64,000 bases of DNA, taken from Streptomyces sclerotialus (GTDB lineage: Bacteria > Actinomycetota > Actinomycetes > Streptomycetales > Streptomycetaceae). The notes under the pieces are model-generated. The model searched no databases. It was not told the DNA's origin and saw only the letters and a list, made by a program, of their open reading frames with translations. The DNA lies in contig JODX01000014.1 of assembly GCA_000719105.1 (NCBI GenBank), forward strand, positions 124,001 to 188,000, read 5' to 3'. Shown here piece after piece: positions 1 to 8,054 of this stretch. Position numbers and translations under genes: made by a program. The number at the start of each line of letters is the position of its first letter. Positions within the stretch are counted from its first letter, which is position 1.

Positions 1-69
1 TTCCCCGGTGCGAACACCGTGTGAACGGCACCCCGCGCCGCGGCTGTCGGACACCTGTGCGTTGGAGGA

Positions 70-104
70 TTGGTCTTGACCAAGGGTTTGGGCCGTCCTA
101 TGGT
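70..104 (+). promoter_or_regulatory. Promoter with dre-like GntR operator upstream of the GntR gene
   Basis: TTGACC (76-81), a 17-bp spacer and TATGGT (99-104) form a good housekeeping-type promoter. A perfect inverted repeat TTGGTC-TT-GACCAA (70-83) lies over the -35 box. Its core TGGTCTTGACCA differs by one base from the known DasR/HutC-subfamily site TGGTCTAGACCA. Inference: the downstream GntR protein, or DasR itself, represses here by blocking the -35. Confidence 0.7.
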
Positions 105-179
105 CGCAGAGAAGTGCAACAACCTTTAATAAACAAGGGCGCCAAAACGCCGCCGGACACGGCGATCGCGGAGGACACG

Positions 180-941
180 GTGGGGACCACGCAGCTGGAA
201 GCGGTGCCGGAGCCGAAGTACTGGCACCTGAAGACCGTGCTCAGTGAGGCACTGGACTCCGAGTTCTCCGTGGGCGAGGTCCTGCCCAACGAGCGCGACC
301 TCGCGGCCCGTTTCGGCGTCGCCCGCGCCACCCTCCGCCAGGCGCTCGAGCAGCTCGAACTGGAAGGCCGGCTGCAGCGCCGCCGCGGCGTCGGCACCAC
401 GGTCGCCCCGCCGCGCGTGGGGGTGGCCGTCGGTACCGAGCAGCACGCGTGGCCGGGTACGGCAGGGGACGCCTGGCAGCCCGCCGACTGCACGACGACG
501 GCCCCGCCGAACGCGGTGGCCGACCTCCTGGGCACCGCCCACGGCACGCAGGTGCACACGGTGCGCCGCTCGCGGATGAGCCACGGCCAGCCCGTCGCCG
601 CCGAGCTGCTGTACGTACCGGAGTTCTCGGTGCCCGCCCTCCCCGCCGTCGACGCGCCCTCCGGTGCCGCACGCGCGCGTACCGTGCTCCACGAGCTCCA
701 GCGCCTGGAGCTGGAGGGCCAGGACCGCGCGGTGGAGCTCGGCTCGGCCCGCGCGGAGGACGCCAAGGAGCTCGACCGGCTGCCCGGCGCCCCCGTCCTG
801 GTCGTCACGACCCGTTTCCACGCCGAGGGGCGCACCGCGGCGGTCTCCGTCGCCACCTACCGCGCCGACACCTGCCGCCTCACCTTCGGCGACTCCGAAG
901 GCGTCGTGATCCACCACGGTCCGGAGCGCCACGCCTCCTGA
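180..941 (+). CDS. GntR family (HutC/DasR subfamily) transcriptional regulator
   Basis: A 253-aa DNA-binding repressor. The N-terminal winged helix (about residues 15-75) contains the GntR hallmark NERDLAARFGVARATLRQAL, followed by the wing LEGRLQRRRGVGTTV. The C-terminal half (about 90-245) looks like a UTRA effector domain, which in this subfamily binds phosphosugars or similar small ligands. The GTG at 180 is preferred because GGAGG at 170-174 is 5 nt upstream; the frame stays open upstream but that part reads as leader DNA containing the promoter and operator. The site resembles those bound by DasR, so self-regulation or membership of the DasR regulon is inferred. The ligand cannot be told from sequence. 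Confidence 0.9.
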   Translation: MGTTQLEAVPEPKYWHLKTVLSEALDSEFSVGEVLPNERDLAARFGVARATLRQALEQLELEGRLQRRRGVGTTVAPPRVGVAVGTEQHAWPGTAGDAWQPADCTTTAPPNAVADLLGTAHGTQVHTVRRSRMSHGQPVAAELLYVPEFSVPALPAVDAPSGAARARTVLHELQRLELEGQDRAVELGSARAEDAKELDRLPGAPVLVVTTRFHAEGRTAAVSVATYRADTCRLTFGDSEGVVIHHGPERHAS

Positions 942-994
942 CGCGCCTCCGCACCCGCCCGCCCGGACCAGTCGCAGTCGGCGCGCGCGTGAGC

Positions 995-2152
995 TCAGCG
1001 CCGCGCCGTCACCGTGCTCTCCACCGCGAACAGCTCCTCCTCGACATGGTCCAGCGCCAGCCGCAGCGCCCCCGTGGCCACGGCCGCCTCGCCCAGCGTC
1101 GACAGCGTCACCCGGGGCGGGCGCAGACAGTAGCGCGCCAGCTCCTGCCGGAGCGGTTCGAGCACGTCGTCCAGACCGTTCGCCCAGCCGCCGATCACCA
1201 CCAGTTCCGGGTCGAGGGCCAGCACGAGCGCCGCCACGTCGTGGATCAGCCGCCGGACGAAGCGGTCCACCGCGGCGCGGGCCCGCAGGTCGCCCTCGCG
1301 GGCATGGGCGAAGACCTCGGCCACGGCCTGTTCGTCGAGCGGGTGCAGCGGCTCGTCGGTCGTGGACAGCAGCGCCTCCGGTGTGGCCTCGCGGCCCAGC
1401 AGGTGCAGCGCGCCGATCTCCCCGGCCGCGCCCCCGTAACCGCGGTGCAGCCGCCCGCCGATCAGCGAACCGGCGCCCGGGCTGAGCCCCGCCAGGACGA
1501 ACACGATGTCGTCGGAGTCGGCGGCCGCGCCCTTCCAGTGCTCGGCGACGGCCGCCGCGTTGGCGTCGTTCTCCACGATCACCGGGCAGCGGAAGGAACG
1601 GCTCAGCCGTTCGCCCAGCCGCAGCCCCGTCCACTCGGGCAGTGCCGTCCCCAGCCGCACCGTACCGTCGGCCTCGACGATCCCGGGACTGCCCACACCC
1701 ACCGCGCGCAGGGAGCCGCGGGCCACACCCGCGCGGCGCAGCAGCTCGGCGACCGTCGACCGGAGCCGGTCCAGCCGCTCGTCGGCGGCGGCCGTCTCGG
1801 TGACGTCCTTGGACAACGTGCCGAGCACCCGGCCGTCCAGATCCGCGAGCACCGCCGTCACCCGGTGGGCACCGATGTCCAGGCCCAGCAGATGGCCGGC
1901 CTCCGCCCGGAACCGGAACCTGCGCGCGGGCCGCCCCTGCTTGCGGGCCGCGCCCTCCTCCGCCGCCTGCTCGACGACGAGCCCCGTCTCGACCAGCCCC
2001 TCGACCACGCCCTCGACCGTCGGCCGCGACAGCCCGGTCACGCGCGTGATCTCGGTGAGCGTGGCGCAGTCCGTGGCACGCAGCGCGTGCAGTACCACCG
2101 CCGAATTGATCCTCCGCAGCAGCGAGGGATCCCCGCCGGTCAGCCGCCCCAC
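995..2152 (-). CDS. ROK family transcriptional regulator
   Basis: A 385-aa ROK-family repressor. The N-terminal winged helix (about residues 10-60, TLTEITRVTGLSRPTVEGVV) is followed by an actin-like ROK domain beginning with LGLDIGAHRVTAVLADLDG. The catalytic-type Asp motif ENDANAAAV is kept. The usual EIGH is EIGA, and the CxCGxxGCxE zinc cluster is absent, so it is probably a sugar-sensing regulator without kinase activity. The GTG at 2152 is chosen because GGGAGG sits 7 nt upstream; the frame is open further but there it only overlaps the response regulator gene antisense-free upstream. Sugar ligand and targets are unknown. Confidence 0.9.
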   Translation of the reverse strand: MGRLTGGDPSLLRRINSAVVLHALRATDCATLTEITRVTGLSRPTVEGVVEGLVETGLVVEQAAEEGAARKQGRPARRFRFRAEAGHLLGLDIGAHRVTAVLADLDGRVLGTLSKDVTETAAADERLDRLRSTVAELLRRAGVARGSLRAVGVGSPGIVEADGTVRLGTALPEWTGLRLGERLSRSFRCPVIVENDANAAAVAEHWKGAAADSDDIVFVLAGLSPGAGSLIGGRLHRGYGGAAGEIGALHLLGREATPEALLSTTDEPLHPLDEQAVAEVFAHAREGDLRARAAVDRFVRRLIHDVAALVLALDPELVVIGGWANGLDDVLEPLRQELARYCLRPPRVTLSTLGEAAVATGALRLALDHVEEELFAVESTVTARR

Positions 2153-2250
2153 CGTCCGTCCTCCCAGCTCGTGCGCGTGTTGGCCGGATCGTACTCGGCG
2201 CGGCGGGGACCGGCGAGGTCCCGGGTCCCGTGTGTTACCCACGGGTTGGC

Positions 2251-2919
2251 TCAGCCCGGGGCGACGAAGCCCGACTCGTAGGCGGCTATCACCGCCTGGG
2301 TGCGGTCCCGCGCTCCCAGCTTCGTCAGGACGGCGCTCACATGCGACTTCACCGTCTCCGTGCCGACGACCAGCCGCCCGGCGATCTCGGCGTTCGACAG
2401 GCCCCGCGCCATCAGCCGCAGCACCTCCGCCTCCCGCTCCGTCAGCGCGGCCCCTTCCATGGCCGCCCGCGCCGCCCGGTTCCCGCCTTCGCCCCCGCCC
2501 CCGTACGCGGCGGCCAACTGCCGCACCGACGCCGGGAACAGCAGCGACTCGCCCTCGGCCACCAGCCGCACCGCGTGCACGATCTCCGCCGGCCGCGCCC
2601 GCTTCAGCAGGAAGCCGTCCGCGCCCGCGCGCAGTGCCTCGTACACGTACTCGTCGTTCTCGAAGGTCGTCACGACGAGGATCTTCGGCGGTTCGGGCAC
2701 GGTCCGCAGCACCGCGCGGGTGGCCTCGATACCGTCCATGAGCGGCATGCGCACATCCATGGCGACGACATCCGGCCGCAGCTGCCGCACCAGCGGGATC
2801 ACCGCGGCACCGTCGGCGGCCTCGCCGACCACCTCGATGTCGGGCTGTGCCTCCAGGACGGCGCGCAGCCCCGCGCGGACGAGGGGTTCGTCGTCGACGA
2901 GAAGAACGGTGACCGGCAT
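2251..2919 (-). CDS. NarL/LuxR-type response regulator (orphan)
   Basis: A 222-aa response regulator. The receiver domain (1-120) has acidic pocket D9-D10, phospho-acceptor D55 in AMDVRMP, the conserved Thr in VVTTF and the Lys in FLLKRARP. A glycine/alanine linker leads to a LuxR helix-turn-helix (about 155-215, LTEREAEVLRLMARGLSNAEIA). It normally pairs with a HisKA_3 histidine kinase, but no kinase gene is adjacent here: the upstream neighbour is an unrelated divergent gene and the downstream one is the ROK regulator. Either it is a true orphan or its kinase lies elsewhere. Confidence 0.92.
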   Translation of the reverse strand: MPVTVLLVDDEPLVRAGLRAVLEAQPDIEVVGEAADGAAVIPLVRQLRPDVVAMDVRMPLMDGIEATRAVLRTVPEPPKILVVTTFENDEYVYEALRAGADGFLLKRARPAEIVHAVRLVAEGESLLFPASVRQLAAAYGGGGEGGNRAARAAMEGAALTEREAEVLRLMARGLSNAEIAGRLVVGTETVKSHVSAVLTKLGARDRTQAVIAAYESGFVAPG

Positions 2920-3009
2920 CCGGCCAGCGTAGATGACGGCTCGGCGCGGTCACCGGCCGGTGCGGTCACCGGCTCGTGCGGGGCGTCGGCCGGGCTGACG
3001 CCCCGCCAA

Positions 3010-3039
3010 TTGTCAGTGGTGCCCGCTTTACTGGATCGC
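3010..3039 (+). promoter_or_regulatory. PafBC-like (SOS-independent DNA damage) promoter candidate, leaderless
   Basis: TTGTCAGTG at 3010-3018 is an exact match to the upstream box of the actinobacterial RecA-NDp/PafBC promoter (TTGTCRGTG-N8-TANNNT). Eight bases later comes TTTACT (3027-3032), which fits the -10 at both end positions but has T for A at position 2. The ATG at 3040 lies 7 nt after the -10, so the mRNA would be leaderless; no ribosome binding site is visible. Confidence 0.55.
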
Positions 3040-3483
3040 ATGGACATCGCAGGTCATCTCGCCACCGTCGACCGGCTGTGCTCCGCCGACTTCCCCACGG
3101 AGCACGGCCGGTCGGACGCCGGATACGCGGGACCCGGCTACCACATCGCCGAGTTACGGACGAGCGGCGACTTCTGGGAGGACGACGGTACGGAGCGGGA
3201 GGCGACGGAGACCCAGTACGAGGCGGACCGGGACGCCCTGTCGGAGCGGCTGGCCGAGCGCTGGGGCGCACCGGACGTCTTCAGCCTGTGGAGCGCCTTC
3301 GAGCGGTCCATGGCGGGCGAGGACATATCCGAGCCCTGGGGGACGCTCGCCTCGCACGTGCCGGACGTGTACCTGTGGAGGGACGGAGATCATGGACGCT
3401 GGGTGGCCCTGGGCGTCTCCCAGTGGGACAAGGAGCTGCCCTTCCAGCTCCTCGCGGTGACGACGGAGACGGACCCGCCGTGA
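3040..3483 (+). CDS. Conserved hypothetical protein with a TTA leucine codon
   Basis: A 147-aa acidic soluble protein of unknown function, without signal peptide, TM segment or recognised domain. It is rich in Trp/Asp/Glu, with an amphipathic helical middle (ATETQYEADRDALSERLAER). Codon 39 (3154-3156) is TTA, read only by the bldA tRNA in Streptomyces, which would tie translation to development. The ATG at 3040 is chosen because it falls at the expected transcription start of a PafBC-like promoter. It is convergent with the glycosylase gene, whose stop is 9 nt beyond its own. Role in stress or development is inference from promoter and codon only. Confidence 0.75.
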   Translation: MDIAGHLATVDRLCSADFPTEHGRSDAGYAGPGYHIAELRTSGDFWEDDGTEREATETQYEADRDALSERLAERWGAPDVFSLWSAFERSMAGEDISEPWGTLASHVPDVYLWRDGDHGRWVALGVSQWDKELPFQLLAVTTETDPP

Positions 3484-3492
3484 CGGGACCGT

Positions 3493-4056
3493 CTAGCTGT
3501 CCGCGGCCTCCGCCGCCTCGGCGGCCACCCGCAGCCGGGCGTACTCCTGCGCCATCGTCTGTACCGTCCAGTGCGCGTTCAGCCCGCTGGGATTGGGCAG
3601 CACCCACACGCGCGTGTCGCCGATCGTCCGTTCCTGCGGACCGACGGCGGCCTTGCGGTCGGCGAAGGCCGCCCGGTACGCGGTCACGCCGACCACCGCG
3701 AGCCACCGCGGCCGCAGCCGCTCCACCTTGGCGGTGAGCAGCCGTCCGCCCGCGGCGTACTCCTCGGCGGTCAGCTCGTCGGCCCGGGCGGTCGCCCGCG
3801 CGACCACGTTCGTGATGCCCAGCCCGTACGACAGCAGCTCCTCCTGCTCCGCCGGCTTCAACAGCCGGGGCGTGAAGCCGGACAGGTGCAGCACCGGCCA
3901 GAAGCGGTTGCCGGGGCGGGCGAAGTGGTGGCCGGTCGCGGCCGTCATCAGACCGGGGTTGATGCCGCAGAACAGCACGCGGAGGCCGTCCGCGACGACG
4001 TCCGGTACGAGACGGTCGCGGGCGGCCTCCAGCTCCTCGGGGGTGAAGCGCGTCAG
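3493..4056 (-). CDS. mug: Mug-type G/U mismatch-specific uracil-DNA glycosylase
   Basis: A 187-aa base-excision repair glycosylase of the UDG superfamily, removing U or T opposite G. Visible motifs: the water-activating GINPG (in LFCGINPGLMTAATGHHFARPGNRFW) and the C-terminal loop motif NPSGLNAHW. No ATG/GTG/TTG start fits; the best start is CTG at 4056, sharing bases with the purB stop (CTGA), with GGGAGC about 8 nt upstream. This suggests translational coupling to purB. Family proteins are about 170-185 aa, matching this choice. A start further upstream inside purB is possible but would add a low-complexity tail. Confidence 0.85.
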   Translation of the reverse strand: MTRFTPEELEAARDRLVPDVVADGLRVLFCGINPGLMTAATGHHFARPGNRFWPVLHLSGFTPRLLKPAEQEELLSYGLGITNVVARATARADELTAEEYAAGGRLLTAKVERLRPRWLAVVGVTAYRAAFADRKAAVGPQERTIGDTRVWVLPNPSGLNAHWTVQTMAQEYARLRVAAEAAEAADS

Positions 4057-5495
4057 AGGATCGCTCCCGGGGCGTACCCCGCGGCCTCGGGGTGCTGCTT
4101 CACGATCTCCTCGATACGGCCGACGACCACGGCGACCTGGTCGGCGGCGGCGCCCGTGAACGACAGCTTGTCGGCCATCAGCGCGTCGAGCTGCGCGCGG
4201 TCCAGCGGGATGCGCTCGTCCGCCGCCAGCTTGTCGAGCAGTTCGTTGCGCTCGGCGCCCTGCTCGCGCATGGCGAGGGCGGAGGCGACGGCGTTCTCCT
4301 TGATGGCCTCGTGCGCGACCTCGCGTCCGACGCCCGCGCGCACGGCGCCCATCAGCACCTTGGTGGTGGCGAGGAACGGCAGGTAGCGGTCCAGCTCGCG
4401 GGCGACGACCGCCGGGAAGGCGCCGAACTCGTCGAGCACCGTCAGGAACGTCTCCAGCAACCCGTCCAGCGCGAAGAACGCGTCCGGCAGCGCGACCCGG
4501 CGCACCACCGAGCAGGACACGTCGCCCTCGTTCCACTGGTCGCCCGCCAGCTCACCGGTCATCGAGGCGTACCCGCGCAGGATCACCATCAGGCCGTTGA
4601 CGCGCTCGCAGGAGCGGGTGTTCATCTTGTGCGGCATCGCCGAGGAGCCGACCTGGCCCGGCTTGAAGCCCTCGGTCACCAGCTCGTGCCCGGCCATCAG
4701 CCGGATCGTCTTCGCCACCGAGGAGGGCGCCGCCGCGAGCTGCACCAGCGCGGTCACGACCTCGTAGTCCAGCGAGCGCGGGTAGACCTGGCCGACCGAG
4801 GTGAACGCCTGCCCGAAGCCGAGGTGCCCGGCGATCCGGCCCTCCAGCTCGGCGAGCTTCGACGCGTCGCCGCCCAGCAGGTCCAGCATGTCCTGCGCCG
4901 TGCCGACCGGGCCCTTGATGCCGCGCAGCGGGTAGCGGCCCAGCAGCTCCTCCACCCGGCCGTACGCCACGAGCAGCTCGTCGGCGGCGGTCGCGAAGCG
5001 CTTGCCGAGGGTGGTGGCCTGCGCGGCCACGTTGTGCGAGCGGCCCGCCATGACCAGCTCGCCGTACTCGCCCGCGAGCTTGCCCAGGCGCGCCAGCACG
5101 GCCACCGTACGGTCGCGCACCAGCTCCAGCGAGAGCCGGATCTGCAGCTGCTCGACGTTCTCGGTGAGGTCGCGGGAGGTCATGCCCTTGTGCACGTGCT
5201 CGTGCCCGGCGAGGTCGTTGAACTCCTCGATCCGCGCCTTCACGTCGTGCCGGGTGACCTTCTCGCGCTCGGCGATCGAGGCCAGGTCGACCTGGTCGAG
5301 CACCCGCTCGTAGTCGGCGAGCGCCGCGTCGGGCACCTCGATGCCCAGGTCCTTCTGGGCCCGCAGCACGGCCAGCCAGAGCTGCCGCTCCAGCCTCACC
5401 TTCTGCTCGGGGGACCAGAGCGTGGCGAGCTCGGCGGAGGCGTAGCGTCCGGCGAGGACGTTCGGGATGCGGGGCTTGGCAGGCGCAGAAGTCAC
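4053..5495 (-). CDS. purB: Adenylosuccinate lyase
   Basis: A 480-aa fumarase-superfamily enzyme cleaving SAICAR to AICAR and adenylosuccinate to AMP, both with release of fumarate, in cytoplasmic purine synthesis. The superfamily signature GSSAMPHKMN is present near residue 285, along with TSRDLTEN and GRSHNVAAQATTLGKR in the active-site regions. Full length for the family. The start is GTG at 5495. It overlaps the downstream mug gene by 4 nt, so the two are probably made from one mRNA; a purine enzyme with a uracil-repair enzyme is a plausible but unproven functional link. Confidence 0.97.
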   Translation of the reverse strand: MTSAPAKPRIPNVLAGRYASAELATLWSPEQKVRLERQLWLAVLRAQKDLGIEVPDAALADYERVLDQVDLASIAEREKVTRHDVKARIEEFNDLAGHEHVHKGMTSRDLTENVEQLQIRLSLELVRDRTVAVLARLGKLAGEYGELVMAGRSHNVAAQATTLGKRFATAADELLVAYGRVEELLGRYPLRGIKGPVGTAQDMLDLLGGDASKLAELEGRIAGHLGFGQAFTSVGQVYPRSLDYEVVTALVQLAAAPSSVAKTIRLMAGHELVTEGFKPGQVGSSAMPHKMNTRSCERVNGLMVILRGYASMTGELAGDQWNEGDVSCSVVRRVALPDAFFALDGLLETFLTVLDEFGAFPAVVARELDRYLPFLATTKVLMGAVRAGVGREVAHEAIKENAVASALAMREQGAERNELLDKLAADERIPLDRAQLDALMADKLSFTGAAADQVAVVVGRIEEIVKQHPEAAGYAPGAIL

Positions 5496-5540
5496 GTGCA
5501 GGGAGTCTACCTGCGCCCCTGGGCCTTCCGGCCGGGTGTC

Positions 5541-6020
5541 TCACGTCGGGTGGATGGCGAGCTTGAACTCGGCGAGGACCAGCCGGCGCGGTGTGCGGTC
5601 GTTGTGGGAGACGCGGAGCGCGAGCGGCACCCCGGGGTGCACGAAGATCTCGTGCTGCTTGGTGAAGCACTGCATGCCGGGACTCGGCGGCCGGTGGTCG
5701 GTGGCGGTGGTGTCGACCGGCTTGTCCGTGAGGCCCAGCGGGTCCCGTACGAACTGGTCCCGCAGCTCCGTGTAGCGGCCCGCCTCCCACTGGATCATCG
5801 CGGTGAGGGTGCCCCAGCCGTCGGCGGCGGGCCAGATCAGCCCCGCCCGGTCGTCCTTCTTCGGGTCGGTGACGACATGGCCGTCCGGCTGCGTCGCGGG
5901 ATGCATGTTGTACCGGTCGTACGACTCGGCCCGGCCGAAGGGGAAGCGGACCACCGTATAGGCCTCCGGGGCTATCAGCTGAGCGCCGTTGGTGATCAGC
6001 GAGCAGACGCGGACGGTCAT
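5541..6020 (-). CDS. Conserved hypothetical protein
   Basis: A 159-aa soluble protein, not assigned to a family I recognise. It contains many aromatic and His residues (SYDRYNMHPATQPDGHVV, MIQWEAGRYTELRDQF) and no TM segment. Its C-terminus is basic (SHNDRTPRRLVLAEFKLAIHPT). The ATG at 6020 is chosen over an upstream ATG because GGGGGAGG lies 6 nt before it; the longer reading frame upstream is Arg/Pro-rich leader. It sits 45 nt upstream of purB on the same strand and may be cotranscribed with it. Confidence 0.75.
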   Translation of the reverse strand: MTVRVCSLITNGAQLIAPEAYTVVRFPFGRAESYDRYNMHPATQPDGHVVTDPKKDDRAGLIWPAADGWGTLTAMIQWEAGRYTELRDQFVRDPLGLTDKPVDTTATDHRPPSPGMQCFTKQHEIFVHPGVPLALRVSHNDRTPRRLVLAEFKLAIHPT

Positions 6021-6183
6021 GGCGGCCTCCCCCGGGGGACGATGCGGCACGGCACTCCGTCGTGGCCGGCCGACCTCGTCGGTGTTCCCTGGTTGAAGCC
6101 GCGAGAATCCAAAGCCGCGAGAAACCGCGAGAATCACCCCGGCCCTTCGGGAACCTTCCCGGCGTAGATCGCGCGGGTCCCGC

Positions 6184-6966
6184 TCAGCCCGTCGGCCCCT
6201 CGTACGGCAGCAGGTCGGGCCGCTTCGCCGGGCGCCCGTCCCCCGACGACCGGCCGGTCAGCCGGCGGCCGATCCACGGGAGCAGATGCTGCCGGGTGAA
6301 GCGGACGTCGGCGATCCGCCGGGCCAGCCACGCGGGCGGCGGCGTCATGGGCAGCGGTGTGCGCCACGCCTCGTCCTCCGCCTCGTACCCGAGCGTCTGC
6401 CAGACCGCCTCCGCGACCCGGCGGTGCCCCTCGGCCGTGAGATGCAGCCGGTCCACGTCCCACAGGCGGGGGTCGGCGAGCGACGGCGCCCCGTACAGGT
6501 CGACCACGAGCGCGCCGTGCCGGGCGGCGAGGTCGTCGACGCGGGCGAACAGCTCCTCCATGCGGGGGCGGAAACGCTCCAGCACCGGGCCCCGGCGGCC
6601 CGGGCTGCGCATCAGCACGAGCTGCTTGCAGGACGGGGCGAGGCGCTCCACGGCCTCCTCCAGGAGCCCGAGCACCCGTGGCATGTCGCACTTGGGCCGC
6701 AGGGTGTCGTTCAGGCCGCCCACCAGCGTGATCACGTCGGCCCCCATCGCGGCCGCGACGTCCACCTGCTCGTCGACGATCTGCCCGATGAGTTTGCCGC
6801 GCACGGCGAGGTTGGCGTACCGGAAACCGGGCGACTTGGCGGCCATCCGCGCCGCGAGGAGATCTGCCCAGCCCCGGTAGGAACCGTCGGGCATCCGGTC
6901 CGACATGCCCTCGGTGAAGGAGTCGCCGACCGCGACGAGGCTGGTGTACGTGGGGTTCGTCTGCAT
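6184..6966 (-). CDS. SGNH/GDSL-type esterase-lipase
   Basis: A 260-aa SGNH hydrolase. Block I is VAVGDSFTEG (nucleophile Ser about residue 16), block III is LVGGLNDTL (oxyanion Asn), and block V is LWDVDRLHLT with catalytic Asp and His. There is no signal peptide, so it likely acts in the cytoplasm on small acyl esters; substrate unknown. The C-terminal 60 residues are basic and variable (WIGRRLTGRSSGDGRPAKRP). It is separated from the 159-aa gene by about 160 nt and stands alone. Confidence 0.9.
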   Translation of the reverse strand: MQTNPTYTSLVAVGDSFTEGMSDRMPDGSYRGWADLLAARMAAKSPGFRYANLAVRGKLIGQIVDEQVDVAAAMGADVITLVGGLNDTLRPKCDMPRVLGLLEEAVERLAPSCKQLVLMRSPGRRGPVLERFRPRMEELFARVDDLAARHGALVVDLYGAPSLADPRLWDVDRLHLTAEGHRRVAEAVWQTLGYEAEDEAWRTPLPMTPPPAWLARRIADVRFTRQHLLPWIGRRLTGRSSGDGRPAKRPDLLPYEGPTG

Positions 6967-7040
6967 GGCGTCGTCGATGCTAACCCGCGGCCATACTCAG
7001 CGGTCGGTCGGGTTCGCGCAGGCAGCGTGGACGGCGGCCG

Positions 7041-8054
7041 TCACACCGGCTGGCCGAACAGCTCCCGCAGCACGTCCTCCATCGTCACCAGCCCCGCCAG
7101 CCGGCCGTCCGCGCCCAGTACGGCCGCCAGATGCGTCCGGCTGCGCCGCATCGCCGTCAGCACGTCGTCGAGGGGCGTGGTCTCCCGGACCCGGGCGATC
7201 GGCCGCATGTCCCGCACCGGGAACGGCACGTCGCGCGGCGTCGCGTCCAGGGCGTCCTTCACATGCAGATAGCCGACGATGCGGCGGCCGGAGTCCACCA
7301 CCGGGAACCGGGAGAAGCCGGACTCCGCCGTCAGCCGTTCCAGCTCCTCCGGAGTGACGCCCACGCGCGCGTACACGACGCGCTCCAGCGGCAGCACCAC
7401 GTCGCGGACGGGCCGCCGGCCCAGTTCCAGCGCGTCGTGCAGCCGCTCCTGCGCGCGGTCGTCGAGGAGCCCGGCCTCGCCCGAGTCCTGGACGAGGCGG
7501 GCCAGCTCGGCGTCCGAGAAGACCGCGGTGACCTCGTCCTTCGTCTCGATCCGCAGCAGCTTGAGCAGCGTGTTGGCGAAGGCGTTGACGGTGAAGATCA
7601 CCGGACGCAGGGCCCGGGAGAGCGCCACCAGCGGCGGGCCCAGCAGCAGCGCGGTGCGCACCGGCTCCGCGAGCGCGACGTTCTTGGGCACCATCTCGCC
7701 GAGCAGCATGTGCAGGTAGGTGGCGGCGGTCAGCGCGATCACGAACGACACCGCGTGCCCGGCGCCCTCCGGCACGCCGGCCGCGTGGAACACCGGCTCC
7801 AGCAGATGCGCGATCGCCGGCTCCGCGACCACACCGAGGACCAGCGTGCACAGGGTGATGCCGAGCTGGGCGGCCGCCATCAGCGAGGACACGTGCCGCA
7901 GGCCCCACAGCACGCTCTTCGCCCGCCGGTCGCCCTGTTCGGCGTACGGCTCGACCTGGCTGCGGCGCACCGAGATCAGCGCGAACTCCGCGCCCACGAA
8001 GAAGGCGTTGACGACCAGCGTCGCCAGACCGATCAGCAGCTGGACGGCGATCAT
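7041..8054 (-). CDS. CNNM/HlyC-CorC family transporter-associated protein (second of tandem pair)
   Basis: A 337-aa membrane protein with an N-terminal DUF21/CNNM transmembrane region (about residues 1-190; NAFFVGAEFALISVRRSQVE is the family hallmark) and a C-terminal CBS pair (about 205-330), ending without the CorC_HlyC terminal domain seen in longer members. CNNM proteins are linked to magnesium and cobalt export or regulation. Its ATG overlaps the stop of the upstream paralogue by 4 nt (ATGA), with GGGAGG about 7 nt upstream. The pair probably forms a heteromer; that is inference from overlap and paralogy. Confidence 0.9.
   Translation of the reverse strand: MIAVQLLIGLATLVVNAFFVGAEFALISVRRSQVEPYAEQGDRRAKSVLWGLRHVSSLMAAAQLGITLCTLVLGVVAEPAIAHLLEPVFHAAGVPEGAGHAVSFVIALTAATYLHMLLGEMVPKNVALAEPVRTALLLGPPLVALSRALRPVIFTVNAFANTLLKLLRIETKDEVTAVFSDAELARLVQDSGEAGLLDDRAQERLHDALELGRRPVRDVVLPLERVVYARVGVTPEELERLTAESGFSRFPVVDSGRRIVGYLHVKDALDATPRDVPFPVRDMRPIARVRETTPLDDVLTAMRRSRTHLAAVLGADGRLAGLVTMEDVLRELFGQPV

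Noticed and set aside
4092..6167. 691-codon open frame on the plus strand opposite purB
   Set aside because: Antisense frame kept open by GC-rich codons; composition (His/Arg/Gln/Val-rich without hydrophobic pattern) is not that of a protein, and purB is certain.
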